From contig CP036290.1 in the NCBI GenBank assembly GCA_007750655.1, positions 1,922,001 through 1,986,000 of the forward strand: DNA of 64,000 nt, written 5' to 3'. Below are positions 38,845 through 47,788 of this stretch, piece by piece (position 1 is the first letter of the stretch; the number at the start of each line of letters is the position of its first letter). The notes beneath the pieces are model-generated. The model made no database searches, was not told the DNA's origin, and was given only the letters and a program-made list of their open reading frames with translations. Source of the DNA: Rohdeia mirabilis. GTDB lineage: Bacteria; Planctomycetota; UBA1135; GCA-002686595. The translations under genes and the position numbers were made by a program.

Positions 38845-40829
38845 CGCGGCGCCTCCTCGTCGCCCAACTGCGGACGGTCGTGCGCGGCGTGGGCCTCGCT
38901 CCTTGGGGCGACGTCGTCCACGAGCCGCGCCGAACCGCCGGACGACTGTTCGCCCCACAGCTCGGCGTAGGTCCCGGCGCACGCGAGTAGCTCGGCGTGC
39001 GTTCCGCGTTCGACGACGCGCCCGCGGTCGAGCACCACGATCTCGTCGGCGTCCGCGGCGCCGCTGAGGCGGTGCGTGACGAGCAGGACGCCGCGTTCCT
39101 CGCCCTTGGGCAGGCGGTCGAGGATCGCGCGTTCGGTGGAGGTGTCGACGGCGGAGAGCGCGTCGTCGAGCAGGAGGAACGGCGCGTCCTCGAGCAGGGC
39201 GCGCGCGATCGACAGGCGTTGGCGCTGCCCGCCGGAGAGGTCGACGCCGCGTTCGCCGATCACGGTCTCGTAGCCCTTCGGGTAGGCCGCGACGGTCGAG
39301 TGGATCGAAGCGATCTCGCACACGCGCTCGAGATCCGCGTGCGTCGCTCCCGGCGCCGCCACGCGCAGGTTCTCGGCCAACGACGACGAGAACAGGAACG
39401 GCCGCTGGGACACGAGTGCGAGCTGGCTGCGGATCCAGGCCGGGTCGAGTCCCGCGAGTTCGCGCCCGTCCACCTGCACCGAGCCGCCCGCGTAGGGTCG
39501 ATTGCGCAGGAGGACTTCGATCAGACTCGACTTGCCCGACCCCGGAGGTCCGACGAGTGCGACGCGTCGACCGGGTTCGAGTACGAGGTCGAGTCCGTCG
39601 AGCACGAGGCCCTTCGAATCGGTTCGAGCCGAGCCGTCGGTCGCCGCGTCGGCCGCTTCGTCGCCCGTGCGCTGGTAGGCGAAGCGCAGACCGCGAACCT
39701 CGATCCTGCGCGCGCGCTCGACCGGGACGAGTCCCTCCACCTCCTCGTCGGCGTCGAGCAGCTCGAACACGCGGTCCAGCGCCACCGTCGCGCGCCCGAG
39801 TTCCGTCAGAACGCGTCCGATCTGCCGCACGGGGAAGACCGTGAGGCTGGTCGTGGTGACGAACGTGAAGAACAGACCGACCGTCATCTCGCCGGCGCGC
39901 ACGGCGAAGGCTCCGTACCCGAGCACGGCGAGCACCTGTCCGAGACAGATGAGATCGGACGTCGACCAGTAGGCGCCGAGCTTGTCGACCCAGCGCACCG
40001 TGCGATCGCGGAAGTCCGAGTTGGCGCCCTCGAACTTCTCGACCTCCGCGCCCGACGCCGCGAACGCGCGCACGACCTGGGCGCCGCTGAGATTCTCCTG
40101 GATGACGCCGGTGAGGCGACCTTCAGCCTCGTCGACGGCCTGGAACAGGGTGCGGACCCCGCGGAAGAAGACGATCGCCAGGCCGATGATCAACGGATAG
40201 CTGGCCATCGAGAGCAGCGCGTACCGGACGTCGAGGCTCGCCAGCAGCGCGAACGCCACGGCCAACATCGTCGCCGCGCGCGCCACTTCGGGCGCCTGGG
40301 TCGCGACGAACGCGCGCGTGGTCTCGACGTCGCTGGTGCAACGCTGGACCACGTCGCCGTGCTCGTGACCGTCGAGCGTGTCGTGCGGAAGTCGCAACAG
40401 ATGGGCGTGCAGATCGTCGCGCAGACGGGCGGCGACCGACTCGGCGGATTCGGCCACCAGGCGTCCGCGCAGGTACTGCAGGACGCCGCCGACGAGCGTC
40501 AGCGCGAGGGCGAGCGCGGCCGCGACCCAGATCGCCGTGCGCGGTTCGAACGCCGCGAGACGCGCTCCGAGGGGAGCGAGCCACGGCGGGGTGGCGGAGC
40601 GCACGGCGTTCGTGTCCGCGCCATCGAGCCCCGCGCTGGCTCCGACCGCCACGTCCATCCCCATGCCGACCACGAGCGGCGCGGCGTAGGTCGCGAGCGT
40701 CGCGAACGCGAGCGCCAGCGCGGCGGCCACGTAGGGGCGGGCGACGGGTCGCAGCAGGCGCGCGAGCCGACGTCCGTTCCGAGCGAGCGCGCGTCCGTGC
40801 CCGTTCCCGAGCTCAGCGTCCGTCGGCAC
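38841..40829 (-). CDS. Heterodimeric ABC exporter, subunit A (degenerate Walker B)
   Basis: This 662-aa half-transporter has a transmembrane domain at ~25-350 and an NBD with Walker A GPPGSGKSS, consensus signature LSGGQRQ, Walker B FLLLDDALSAVD where Asp replaces the catalytic Glu, and H-loop VTHRLS. The Asp substitution and the non-canonical signature in subunit B both map to the same composite site, a strong sign that the two form one heterodimer. GTG 40829 overlaps the SRPBCC gene by 17 nt. The C-terminus is an acidic tail. The substrate is unknown. Confidence 0.92.
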   Translation of the reverse strand: MPTDAELGNGHGRALARNGRRLARLLRPVARPYVAAALALAFATLATYAAPLVVGMGMDVAVGASAGLDGADTNAVRSATPPWLAPLGARLAAFEPRTAIWVAAALALALTLVGGVLQYLRGRLVAESAESVAARLRDDLHAHLLRLPHDTLDGHEHGDVVQRCTSDVETTRAFVATQAPEVARAATMLAVAFALLASLDVRYALLSMASYPLIIGLAIVFFRGVRTLFQAVDEAEGRLTGVIQENLSGAQVVRAFAASGAEVEKFEGANSDFRDRTVRWVDKLGAYWSTSDLICLGQVLAVLGYGAFAVRAGEMTVGLFFTFVTTTSLTVFPVRQIGRVLTELGRATVALDRVFELLDADEEVEGLVPVERARRIEVRGLRFAYQRTGDEAADAATDGSARTDSKGLVLDGLDLVLEPGRRVALVGPPGSGKSSLIEVLLRNRPYAGGSVQVDGRELAGLDPAWIRSQLALVSQRPFLFSSSLAENLRVAAPGATHADLERVCEIASIHSTVAAYPKGYETVIGERGVDLSGGQRQRLSIARALLEDAPFLLLDDALSAVDTSTERAILDRLPKGEERGVLLVTHRLSGAADADEIVVLDRGRVVERGTHAELLACAGTYAELWGEQSSGGSARLVDDVAPRSEAHAAHDRPQLGDEEAPR

Positions 40830-41265
40830 CCTGTGCGGTCGAGAGGTGGCGTGCGAGCGCGCCGAGGTCGGCCTCGGCCTTCTCGGCCAGCTTCGACTCG
40901 ATCATTCCGCGCAGCATCTTCAGCGCGAACGAGTGGACCTTGATCGCGGCGCTGTAGTCGAGCCGACAGCGCTCGCTGGCGAGAGGCGTCACGCGCACGG
41001 TCACGTCGAGCGTCGCGTCGGAGTTCTCGAGGACGTGGCGCACGAGTTCGGGGGTCATCGACTCGACGACCTCGCCCTCGAGGTCGAGCTCGATGCCGCT
41101 CTCCACGACGCGCACGGCGAACCGCGAGCCCACGGAGGCTCCGTCGCCCGAGAGGACGCGGATCGACTCGATGCCGCGTTGCCAGCTCGGGTGCTCCTCG
41201 ATGCGTGCGACGGCGGCGAAGACGGTGGCGGCGGGGTGGGCGAATTCGGCGGAAGCGGTGATCAC
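40813..41265 (-). CDS. SRPBCC-superfamily protein
   Basis: This 150-aa protein has START/SRPBCC features: ASAEFAHPAATVFAAVARIEEHPSW at the N-terminus, a beta-rich centre, and a long C-terminal helix (SFALKMLRGMIESKLAEKAEADLGAL). This resembles polyketide-cyclase/dehydrase or coenzyme-Q-binding COQ10-like proteins, which bind hydrophobic ligands. GTG 41265 overlaps the upstream IMPase-family stop by 4 nt, and the gene leads into an ABC exporter pair, so a lipid or isoprenoid ligand is conceivable. That is inference. Confidence 0.75.
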   Translation of the reverse strand: MITASAEFAHPAATVFAAVARIEEHPSWQRGIESIRVLSGDGASVGSRFAVRVVESGIELDLEGEVVESMTPELVRHVLENSDATLDVTVRVTPLASERCRLDYSAAIKVHSFALKMLRGMIESKLAEKAEADLGALARHLSTAQGADGR

Positions 41266-42359
41266 GGGCGGTCGGCGTGGGGCTGGCGGTGGGGCGCCGC
41301 GCGCTCGAGCGCGTGGACCAGATGGGGGGCGAAGCGACGGGCCGTCGCCGGGTTGTGATAGCCGACGAAGCCGACCTGGGCCGACGTATCCAGCGGAAAG
41401 TCGAACGGGAGCGCGGATCCGTCGGCCGGCGGCAGCTGGTGCGCGTCGAGCGGCGTGACGACGCAGCCCGCTTCGCGCGCGAGGACGAGCGCTCCGGCCA
41501 GATCGTAGGGCTTCGAAGTGGTCGCCGCCGTGCTCGTGCGTGCGCCGAGCAGCGGGCGCGGGTCGCAGACGAAGCGGTACGTGCCGAGTGCGAGCAGGAC
41601 GAGCTGACCGGCCGAGCTGATGTACTGGTCGTCGTAGAGGTGGCGCGCGCTCGCGCCCTCGTGCTCGATCAGCCGTTCGAGGAAGTCCGACTCGAGCGCG
41701 ACGGCCGCCGGGCGCAGGTGCGGGTCGTAGCGGAAGAAGGGGAGGTAGCCGCGCGGTTCGTCGGACGTGTCCACGCGCAGGACGCTGGGCGCGCACGGTG
41801 CACCGATCGGTTCGCCGAGCACGCACGCGCGCGATTCGACCGCGGCTCCGCGGCCCTCGTCCGCGACGAAGCGGCGCGCGCTCGCCGCCGCGGTCACCGG
41901 CAGCTCCGAGACCGTTCCGTGCGTCACGTCCCGCGCGCGCGGAGTTCCGGGACCCGGGCCACAGGCGCTGACGACGGTCCAGGCCGAGCGCAGGTCACAG
42001 GCGATGTTGCGCGTCCCGTCGACCGGGTCGACGGCGAGGCGCGGACCGCCGTGGTCGAAGCTCGCGAGCTCGATCGACGCGCCGTCGCGGCCCGGATCCG
42101 GCCCGAAGTGTCGCCAGCCGCGATCCTCGGTCAGCACCGACAGGGGGCCCGCTCGAGCGTGGTCCCGGGCCCAGGCGTCGACCGCGGCCTCGCAGCGTTC
42201 GTCGAGCGCGAACGTCTCGTCGCCGGCGCCCTGTCCGCGGCTCTCGAACAGGACGCGGACGGAACCCGTGCGTTCGAGGGCTTCGGCCTGAGCCGAGCGG
42301 TGGGCGTCGAGCACGCGGTCGCACAGATCGGCGGCCAGGGTTCGCAGGGCGTCGGTCAC
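41262..42359 (-). CDS. Inositol-monophosphatase-family protein
   Basis: This 365-aa Mg-dependent sugar-phosphatase-type protein shows the metal-binding motifs of the IMPase/FBPase/CysQ superfamily: VLTEDRG (Glu), VDPVDGTRN and YDLAGALVLAREAGCVV. A longer middle segment (~150-280) than in E. coli SuhB suggests a distinct substrate. The frame runs ~2.8 kb further upstream only as antisense. GTG 42359, 7 nt after a TAGCAT box, is the likely start. It heads the IMPase-SRPBCC-ABC-ABC operon. Confidence 0.85.
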   Translation of the reverse strand: MTDALRTLAADLCDRVLDAHRSAQAEALERTGSVRVLFESRGQGAGDETFALDERCEAAVDAWARDHARAGPLSVLTEDRGWRHFGPDPGRDGASIELASFDHGGPRLAVDPVDGTRNIACDLRSAWTVVSACGPGPGTPRARDVTHGTVSELPVTAAASARRFVADEGRGAAVESRACVLGEPIGAPCAPSVLRVDTSDEPRGYLPFFRYDPHLRPAAVALESDFLERLIEHEGASARHLYDDQYISSAGQLVLLALGTYRFVCDPRPLLGARTSTAATTSKPYDLAGALVLAREAGCVVTPLDAHQLPPADGSALPFDFPLDTSAQVGFVGYHNPATARRFAPHLVHALERAAPHRQPHADRP

Positions 42360-42366
42360 GCGCTGG

Positions 42367-42372
42367 ATGCTA
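42367..42372 (-). promoter_or_regulatory. -10 box of the IMPase-family operon (leaderless arrangement)
   Basis: The minus strand reads TAGCAT, 7 nt (CCAGCGC), then GTG 42359. A plus-strand TAGACT at 42396-42401, ~100 nt before trxB, may be the divergent -10 box for trxB. Confidence 0.45.
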
Positions 42373-42497
42373 TCCGGCTCGCCCGCCGCTTCCGTTAGAC
42401 TTCGCCGCCCCGAACGCTCGGATCCACGTCCCGAGCAGCGGCTGGTCCCAGACCCGTGGTGGCGCGTCGAGCTCCACCAGCATCTCTCTTCGAATCC

Positions 42498-43457
42498 ATG
42501 TCCGAACCCAGGAAGGTCATCATCGTCGGCTCCGGCCCCGCCGGCTACACCGCTGCGATCTACGCGTCGCGCGCGAACCTCGAGCCGCTGATGTTCGAGG
42601 GCGAACCGTCCGCCGAAGCCCCCGACCTCCTGCCCGGCGGCCAGCTGATGCTCACGACCGAGGTCGAGAACTACCCCGGCTTCCCCGACGGCATCACGGG
42701 CCCCGACATGATGGAGAAGTTCCGCAAGCAGGCGGAGCGCTTCGGCACCGAGATGCACGCGCTCAACATCGCCGAGTGCGAGCTCGAGGGCGAGATCAAG
42801 CGCGTGCGCACGAGCGAGGGCGATTGGCACGAGGCGCGCGCGATCATCATCGCCACCGGCGCGAGCGCGAAGTGGCTGGGGCTTCCGTCCGAGACGGCGT
42901 TGCGCAACAAGGGCGTGTCGGCCTGCGCGACCTGCGACGGCGCCTTCTTCCGTGACCGCGAACTCGTGGTCGTCGGCGGCGGCGACACGGCGATGGAGGA
43001 GGCGCAGTTCCTCACGCGCTTCGCCTCGAAGGTCTACGTCGTGCACCGTCGCGACACGCTGCGCGCCAGCAAGATCATGCAGGAGCGCGCCTTCGAGAAC
43101 CCGAAGATCGAGTTCCTGTGGAACAAGCAGGTGACCGAAGTGCTGGACGTCAGCGCGGGCAAGGTCACGGGCGTGCGACTCGAGGACACGGTCACGGGCG
43201 AGAGCTCGGTCCAGGACTGCCAGGGCATGTTCCTCGCCATCGGACACAAGCCCAACACGGACTTCCTGAAGGGGCAGCTCGAGACGGACGACCTGGGCTA
43301 CCTCGTCGTCCACAGCGGGACGCGGACGCGGATCGACGGCGTCTTCGCCTCGGGCGACGTGGCCGATCACGTCTACCGACAGGCCGTCACCGCCGCCGGC
43401 ATGGGCTGTCAGTCCGCGATCGACGCCGAACGCTGGCTCGAGGCGAAGGGCTACTAG
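42498..43457 (+). CDS. trxB: Thioredoxin reductase (NADPH)
   Basis: This 319-aa flavoprotein transfers electrons from NADPH to thioredoxin. FAD-binding IIVGSGPAGYTAAIYASRA is at the N-terminus, the redox-active CATC in SACATCDGAFFRD in the middle, the NADPH-binding VVGGGDTAMEEA next, and GVFASGDVADHVYRQA near the end. ATG 42498 starts five residues before the Rossmann strand; an in-frame codon at 42456 is less likely. A terminator-like hairpin follows 41 nt after its stop. Confidence 0.97.
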   Translation: MSEPRKVIIVGSGPAGYTAAIYASRANLEPLMFEGEPSAEAPDLLPGGQLMLTTEVENYPGFPDGITGPDMMEKFRKQAERFGTEMHALNIAECELEGEIKRVRTSEGDWHEARAIIIATGASAKWLGLPSETALRNKGVSACATCDGAFFRDRELVVVGGGDTAMEEAQFLTRFASKVYVVHRRDTLRASKIMQERAFENPKIEFLWNKQVTEVLDVSAGKVTGVRLEDTVTGESSVQDCQGMFLAIGHKPNTDFLKGQLETDDLGYLVVHSGTRTRIDGVFASGDVADHVYRQAVTAAGMGCQSAIDAERWLEAKGY

Positions 43458-43498
43458 GCCGTCCAGGTCGAACGGCCGGTCCCCGGCTGGGACCACAC

Positions 43499-43537
43499 CG
43501 AACGGGACGGGACGCCAGCGGCGCCCCGTCCCGTTCG
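43499..43537. terminator. Bidirectional terminator hairpin between trxB and a GT4 gene
   Basis: Bases 43499-43511 pair perfectly with 43525-43537 (13 bp) around a 13-nt loop. It lies between two convergent genes, 41 nt after trxB and 9 nt after the end of the minus-strand GT4. There is no T tract, as is usual for such GC-rich stems. Confidence 0.6.
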
Positions 43538-43546
43538 CGCAGCGGG

Positions 43547-44935
43547 TCAACGTCCGCGGCGCGACTTGATGCGGAACTTGAGGTGCCGCGCGAAGGCCTT
43601 CACCGGCGCGACGTTCGTCGAGTTGCTCTCGAGGTAGTCGATGTGTCCCTTCATGTCGAGCGCCCAACGCTCGACGTCGTCGAACTTCTCGAACAGTCCG
43701 TTGCTGGCGAACAGAAGGTCCTCGTCGATCGTTTCGGTGCTCGGTCCCTCTTCGACGAGGGCCTCGAACAGCTCGATGATGCGCGTCATGTGACGGTCGC
43801 GGCTGAAGCGTTCGACGCTCGCGCGACAGCCTTCCTGCAGGCGTTGTTGCAGAGCGGTGTCGCCCAGCAGTTCGACGATGCGTGCCGCCAGGTCGTTCGC
43901 GTTCCGTGGCGTCGCGAGCAGACCCGTCTCGCCCTCGCGCACCATCTCGGGCAGGCCGGCGATGCGGCTCGCAATCATCGGCAGGCCGGCCAGGTAGCTC
44001 TCGTAGGTGGTGAGCGGCGAGTTCTCGCACCAGATCGACGGCAGCACCTGACAGGTCGCGCGCGCCATGAGAGCGGCGACCTCGGCGTGGGGGACGCGAC
44101 CGGGGAGGACCGCCGCCGCGTCGAGGCCCAGTTCGCTCGCGAGCGCGCGCAAGGGCTCGAGCTCCGGTCCGCCGCCGACGATCAACAGGCGTGCGTCGGG
44201 GCGCTGCTTCGCCACGAGCGGCCAGGCGCGCACCAGGAACTCGACGCCTTTCTCGCGCACCAGGCGACCGACGAACATCACGAGGTTCGACTCGCGCTGG
44301 ATCGAGCGGTCGAGTTGATCCTCCTTCGATCTGTCGACCCACAGAGGCAGGCCTTCGGTGCCCCGGAAGCCGTGCGTCGCCAGCTGGTCCGCGAGGAAGC
44401 GACTCGGTGCGGTCACGCGCCCGAAGACGCGCTTGGCCAGTTCGGCGCGCAGCTTCACCGACAGGACCACGCGGCCGTCGTACGGGTAGTTCTTCTCGCA
44501 GCCGTGCCCGTCGAAGCACTTCTTGCCGGCGCCGCCCGCGCACACCGTGCCGTCGCCCCAGACGTTCCACGAGTTCGGGCACAGAAGGCCGAAGTCGTGC
44601 GCCGTCAGCATCAGCGGCACGCGCAGGCGGTGGGCGGCGGCGAGGAAGCTGACCGGGAAGCTGTGCAGGTTGTGGCAGTGCACCACGTCGGGCCGGAAGT
44701 CCGCGGCGAAGCGCTCGAAGGCCGTCACCAGCTCGGGGTCGTGGACCAGCGTGCGACCGTTCCAGTCCGGACGCTTCACGATGCGGCGCTCGGGTTCGTC
44801 CACGTCCTCGTCCGGGCTGCCCGCGAACAGGCCGACCTGGTGCTCGCGGCGACGCAGCTCGTCGACCAGCGTGTGCATGTAGATCTCGGCGCCACCGACC
44901 GGCGCCGCGAACGTGTTGACCTCGAGGATGCGCAT
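43547..44935 (-). CDS. Glycosyltransferase family 4 (GT-B fold)
   Basis: This 462-aa protein starts MRILEVNTFAAPVGGAEIYMHTLV (typical GT4 acceptor side). It has PDVVHCHNLHSFP, a Cys-rich insert (CAGGAGKKCFDGHGCEKNYPY) common in this subgroup, VMFVGRLVREKGVEFLVRAW and the donor-binding E-x7-E in ENSPLTTYESYLAG. A ~70-aa C-terminal tail follows the GT4 core. ATG 44935 was chosen by homology to the family start. It is divergent from the next GT4 across 243 bp and is probably part of a surface-polysaccharide cluster. Confidence 0.9.
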   Translation of the reverse strand: MRILEVNTFAAPVGGAEIYMHTLVDELRRREHQVGLFAGSPDEDVDEPERRIVKRPDWNGRTLVHDPELVTAFERFAADFRPDVVHCHNLHSFPVSFLAAAHRLRVPLMLTAHDFGLLCPNSWNVWGDGTVCAGGAGKKCFDGHGCEKNYPYDGRVVLSVKLRAELAKRVFGRVTAPSRFLADQLATHGFRGTEGLPLWVDRSKEDQLDRSIQRESNLVMFVGRLVREKGVEFLVRAWPLVAKQRPDARLLIVGGGPELEPLRALASELGLDAAAVLPGRVPHAEVAALMARATCQVLPSIWCENSPLTTYESYLAGLPMIASRIAGLPEMVREGETGLLATPRNANDLAARIVELLGDTALQQRLQEGCRASVERFSRDRHMTRIIELFEALVEEGPSTETIDEDLLFASNGLFEKFDDVERWALDMKGHIDYLESNSTNVAPVKAFARHLKFRIKSRRGR

Positions 44936-45165
44936 CCGAAGGGGGCGGTTGGGGGAGGGGCGACGTGCTCCGTCGCGGGGGGCGAACGGCGCCCGCCGTC
45001 GGGCCTGATCGGGAAGCCGACCGGCGCTCCGAGGTGGCGACCGCGCGCCCGTGCCGCACGCGCGAACCGACGAGGGTCGGCCCGGGACCGGGCTCGATCG
45101 GGAGCCGGTGTCGAGATCCGGCGGAAGGGGGCGAAACGGGGAGACGCCCCACCGAGCGCGAACTC

Positions 45166-45171
45166 TACCAT
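45166..45171 (+). promoter_or_regulatory. -10 box of the coiled-coil GT4 operon (leaderless arrangement)
   Basis: TACCAT, 7 nt (CGGAGCG), then ATG 45179. The GGAG in the spacer is too close to the ATG to act as a normal SD, so a leaderless transcript is more likely. Confidence 0.45.
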
Positions 45172-45178
45172 CGGAGCG

Positions 45179-47788
45179 ATGCGCGTGTGTTTCGTCGTCC
45201 ACGGCCTGCCTCCCGTCGAACGCGGTGGAGTCGAGCAGTGCACCGTCGCCCTGGCCGACGAGTTGGCGCGGCGCGGACACGCGGTCGAGGTCTTCGCGCC
45301 CACCCGGCGCGCCGACCTGCCGGACCGCGCCCTGCGCCGCGAGCGCCGCGGCGCTTGGCACGTGACCTGGGTCAACCTCGAGTCGTCGCCCGGAGATCCC
45401 GAGACGGCCCTCGAACCGCGCGGCGTCGCGGAGGCGTTCGCGCGCTTTCTCGACGCCGAGCGGCCCGACGTGGTGCACGTCCAGCACCTCCTACGGCTCG
45501 GGCTGGGTCCGCTCGCCGCAGCCGCCGAGTTCGGCGCGCCGCTCGTGTACACCGCCCACGACTGGTTCGCGCTGACCGATTCGTTCGCGCTGCTGCGGCC
45601 GGACCTGACGCGCTTCGAGGCCGCGCCCACGCCCGAGGAGGAAGCGCGCTGCGACCTGGCGCGCTCGATCCTCAACGCGGTCGAGTCCCTCGGCGACTAC
45701 CACCTCGGTGTCCCCGCCGCCTGGCTCGACGAGCCGGTGCGCGCGCGCGTGGCGGCGACCCTGGCCGGCGACGAGGAGGGCGCGGGCTTCCACGAGAACG
45801 AGTGGACCGAGGCGCGTGCCCGTCGCGAGCGCATGGCGAGCCGGCGGCGCGCGGCCTTCGGTGCGGTCGACGCCTTCGTGAGTCCCTCGGCCTACCTGGC
45901 GGGCTGGCTCGAGGAGGCGTTCGTGACGGGAGCGCAGAGCGACACCCAGGATCCGTCGAACGGCGGACGGACCCGACCGCCGCGCGTCGTCCACCAGCCC
46001 AACGGGATCGACACTCGGCGTCTCGACGACGTGCCCGCGGTGCCGGTCCACTCGGCGGGCGCAGCGACGGAGCGCGTGCGACTCGGCTTCGTCGGCAGCC
46101 TGACCAAGCACAAGGGCGTGCACCTGTTGCTCGACGCCTACGCCCAGTTGTCCGACGCGACGCGCGAACGTCTGCCGCTCGTGATCCACGGCGATTCGAC
46201 CGATCGCGCCTACGTCGCGCGCATCGCCGATCGCGCGCGCGAGCTCGGCGTCGAGTACGCGGGCGCCTTCGACGGCGACCGTCTGCCCGAGGTGCTGGCC
46301 GGCATCGACTGCCTGGTGGTCCCGTCGATCTGGTACGAGAACTTCCCCACGGTCCTGCGCGAGGCCTTCGCCGCGGGGCGGATCGCGGTCGCCAGCGATC
46401 TCGGCGCCCTGCCGGAGTCGGTGCGCGACGGCGTCGACGGACTCCTGTACGCGCCGGACGACGCGGACGACCTGGCGCGCGTCCTGCGGCGACTGGTCGA
46501 GGAGGAGGGCCTGCTGGCTCGTCTTCTGGAAGGTCGACCGCGCGTGCGGACGATCGAGACCCAGGTCGACGAACTCGAAGCGCTGTACGGCGAACTGCTC
46601 GTCGGGCGCGAGGCACCGGTCGATCCCGGCGGCGGGCTCGCGCACCTCGCGGAACTCGGCCGGCGCTATCGCGAACTCGAGGCCCTGCCGACGCGCGATC
46701 TTCTGGCCTCCTGCACGAGCCGCATCGCCGACCTCGCGGGCGTGCTCGGTCTGGACGCGGCGCGGTCGCCGATCGAGCGCCTGGCGTTCGGGCTCGGCGA
46801 GTCGAGTCGTTCGCTCGAGGAACTGCGCGATCGGCGCGACGAGTCGGGCTATCTGGGCCAGTTGCTCGACGAACGCGAGCGGCGCGCGCGTTGGCTCGAC
46901 GAACGCCTGAGCGGGATCGAACGGGAGCGCGACTGGCTGCGCGACGACCGCGAGAACCTCGCGCAGGCCGTCGAGTTCCACGAGACCTCGACCCAGGCGC
47001 TCGAGAAGGAGCGCGACTGGCTGCGGCAGATGCAGAGCGACTTCGAACGCGAACGCAACTGGCTGCTCAGCAAGCAGAGCGACTTCCAGCGCGAGCGCGA
47101 GTACCTCCTGAGCAAGCAGTCGGACTTCCAGACCGAGCGCGACTGGCTGAAGCGCAAGACTGCGGAGCTCGACGAGGAGCGCGCGCGGCTCGACGCGACG
47201 CTGCACGAGACGCGCACGGCGGCCGAGCAGGAACGCGCCTGGCGCGACTCGATGCTGTCGGAGATCGAACGCGAGCGCGACTGGCTGCGCAGCGAGATCC
47301 GCAGCCGCGAGGAAGAACGCACCTGGCTCGCGAACCTGGTCTCCGACAAGGAGGAGACGCTGACGTATGTCTGGGGTCTGGTCGAGGGCAAGGACTCGGA
47401 CCTGGCGCGGCTGCGCTCGGAGATCGAGTCCTGCGAGCGGGTCGCGGCCGAGGTGCTCGTGGCCTTCGGGCATGCACCGGTCGAACTGGAGCCGGACGTC
47501 GAGGTCGAGGGCGGCGGCAAGCTCGAGCGCATGCTCGGGGGGCTGTTCGACCACGGACACGCGCTGTTGGCCCAACTGGAGGCGCTGCGCGACTCCCAGG
47601 CCCGCGCGCACGCGGAGCTCCACTGGCGTCGCGGTGAGATGGACGGTGCCCGTCTGGCGCTCGCGCGGCGGACGGTCTCGTGGCTCGCGTACTTCGCCGG
47701 CTTCGCCAAGCGCGTCGCGGCCTGGGAGCTGCCGGGTTCCGGCGACGGCGCGGTGGAAGACAGCGCGAACCGTGAGGTGAATCCGTGA
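45179..47788 (+). CDS. Glycosyltransferase family 4 with C-terminal 14-residue-repeat coiled coil
   Basis: An 869-aa protein. Residues 1-~480 are a GT4: MRVCFVVHGLPPVERGGVEQ, RPDVVHVQHL, LGFVGSLTKHKGVHLLLDAY and ENFPTVLREAFAAG (donor-site Glu pair). From ~535 to ~740 lies a long charged coiled coil. Residues 611-666 are four tandem 14-residue units: ERDWLRQMQSDFER, ERNWLLSKQSDFQR, EREYLLSKQSDFQT, ERDWLKRKTAELDE. A globular end (~745-869) closes the protein. Coiled-coil stalks on polysaccharide enzymes such as E. coli WbdD act as chain-length rulers; a similar role is only a hypothesis here. The stop overlaps the next GT2 by 4 nt. Confidence 0.85.
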   Translation: MRVCFVVHGLPPVERGGVEQCTVALADELARRGHAVEVFAPTRRADLPDRALRRERRGAWHVTWVNLESSPGDPETALEPRGVAEAFARFLDAERPDVVHVQHLLRLGLGPLAAAAEFGAPLVYTAHDWFALTDSFALLRPDLTRFEAAPTPEEEARCDLARSILNAVESLGDYHLGVPAAWLDEPVRARVAATLAGDEEGAGFHENEWTEARARRERMASRRRAAFGAVDAFVSPSAYLAGWLEEAFVTGAQSDTQDPSNGGRTRPPRVVHQPNGIDTRRLDDVPAVPVHSAGAATERVRLGFVGSLTKHKGVHLLLDAYAQLSDATRERLPLVIHGDSTDRAYVARIADRARELGVEYAGAFDGDRLPEVLAGIDCLVVPSIWYENFPTVLREAFAAGRIAVASDLGALPESVRDGVDGLLYAPDDADDLARVLRRLVEEEGLLARLLEGRPRVRTIETQVDELEALYGELLVGREAPVDPGGGLAHLAELGRRYRELEALPTRDLLASCTSRIADLAGVLGLDAARSPIERLAFGLGESSRSLEELRDRRDESGYLGQLLDERERRARWLDERLSGIERERDWLRDDRENLAQAVEFHETSTQALEKERDWLRQMQSDFERERNWLLSKQSDFQREREYLLSKQSDFQTERDWLKRKTAELDEERARLDATLHETRTAAEQERAWRDSMLSEIERERDWLRSEIRSREEERTWLANLVSDKEETLTYVWGLVEGKDSDLARLRSEIESCERVAAEVLVAFGHAPVELEPDVEVEGGGKLERMLGGLFDHGHALLAQLEALRDSQARAHAELHWRRGEMDGARLALARRTVSWLAYFAGFAKRVAAWELPGSGDGAVEDSANREVNP

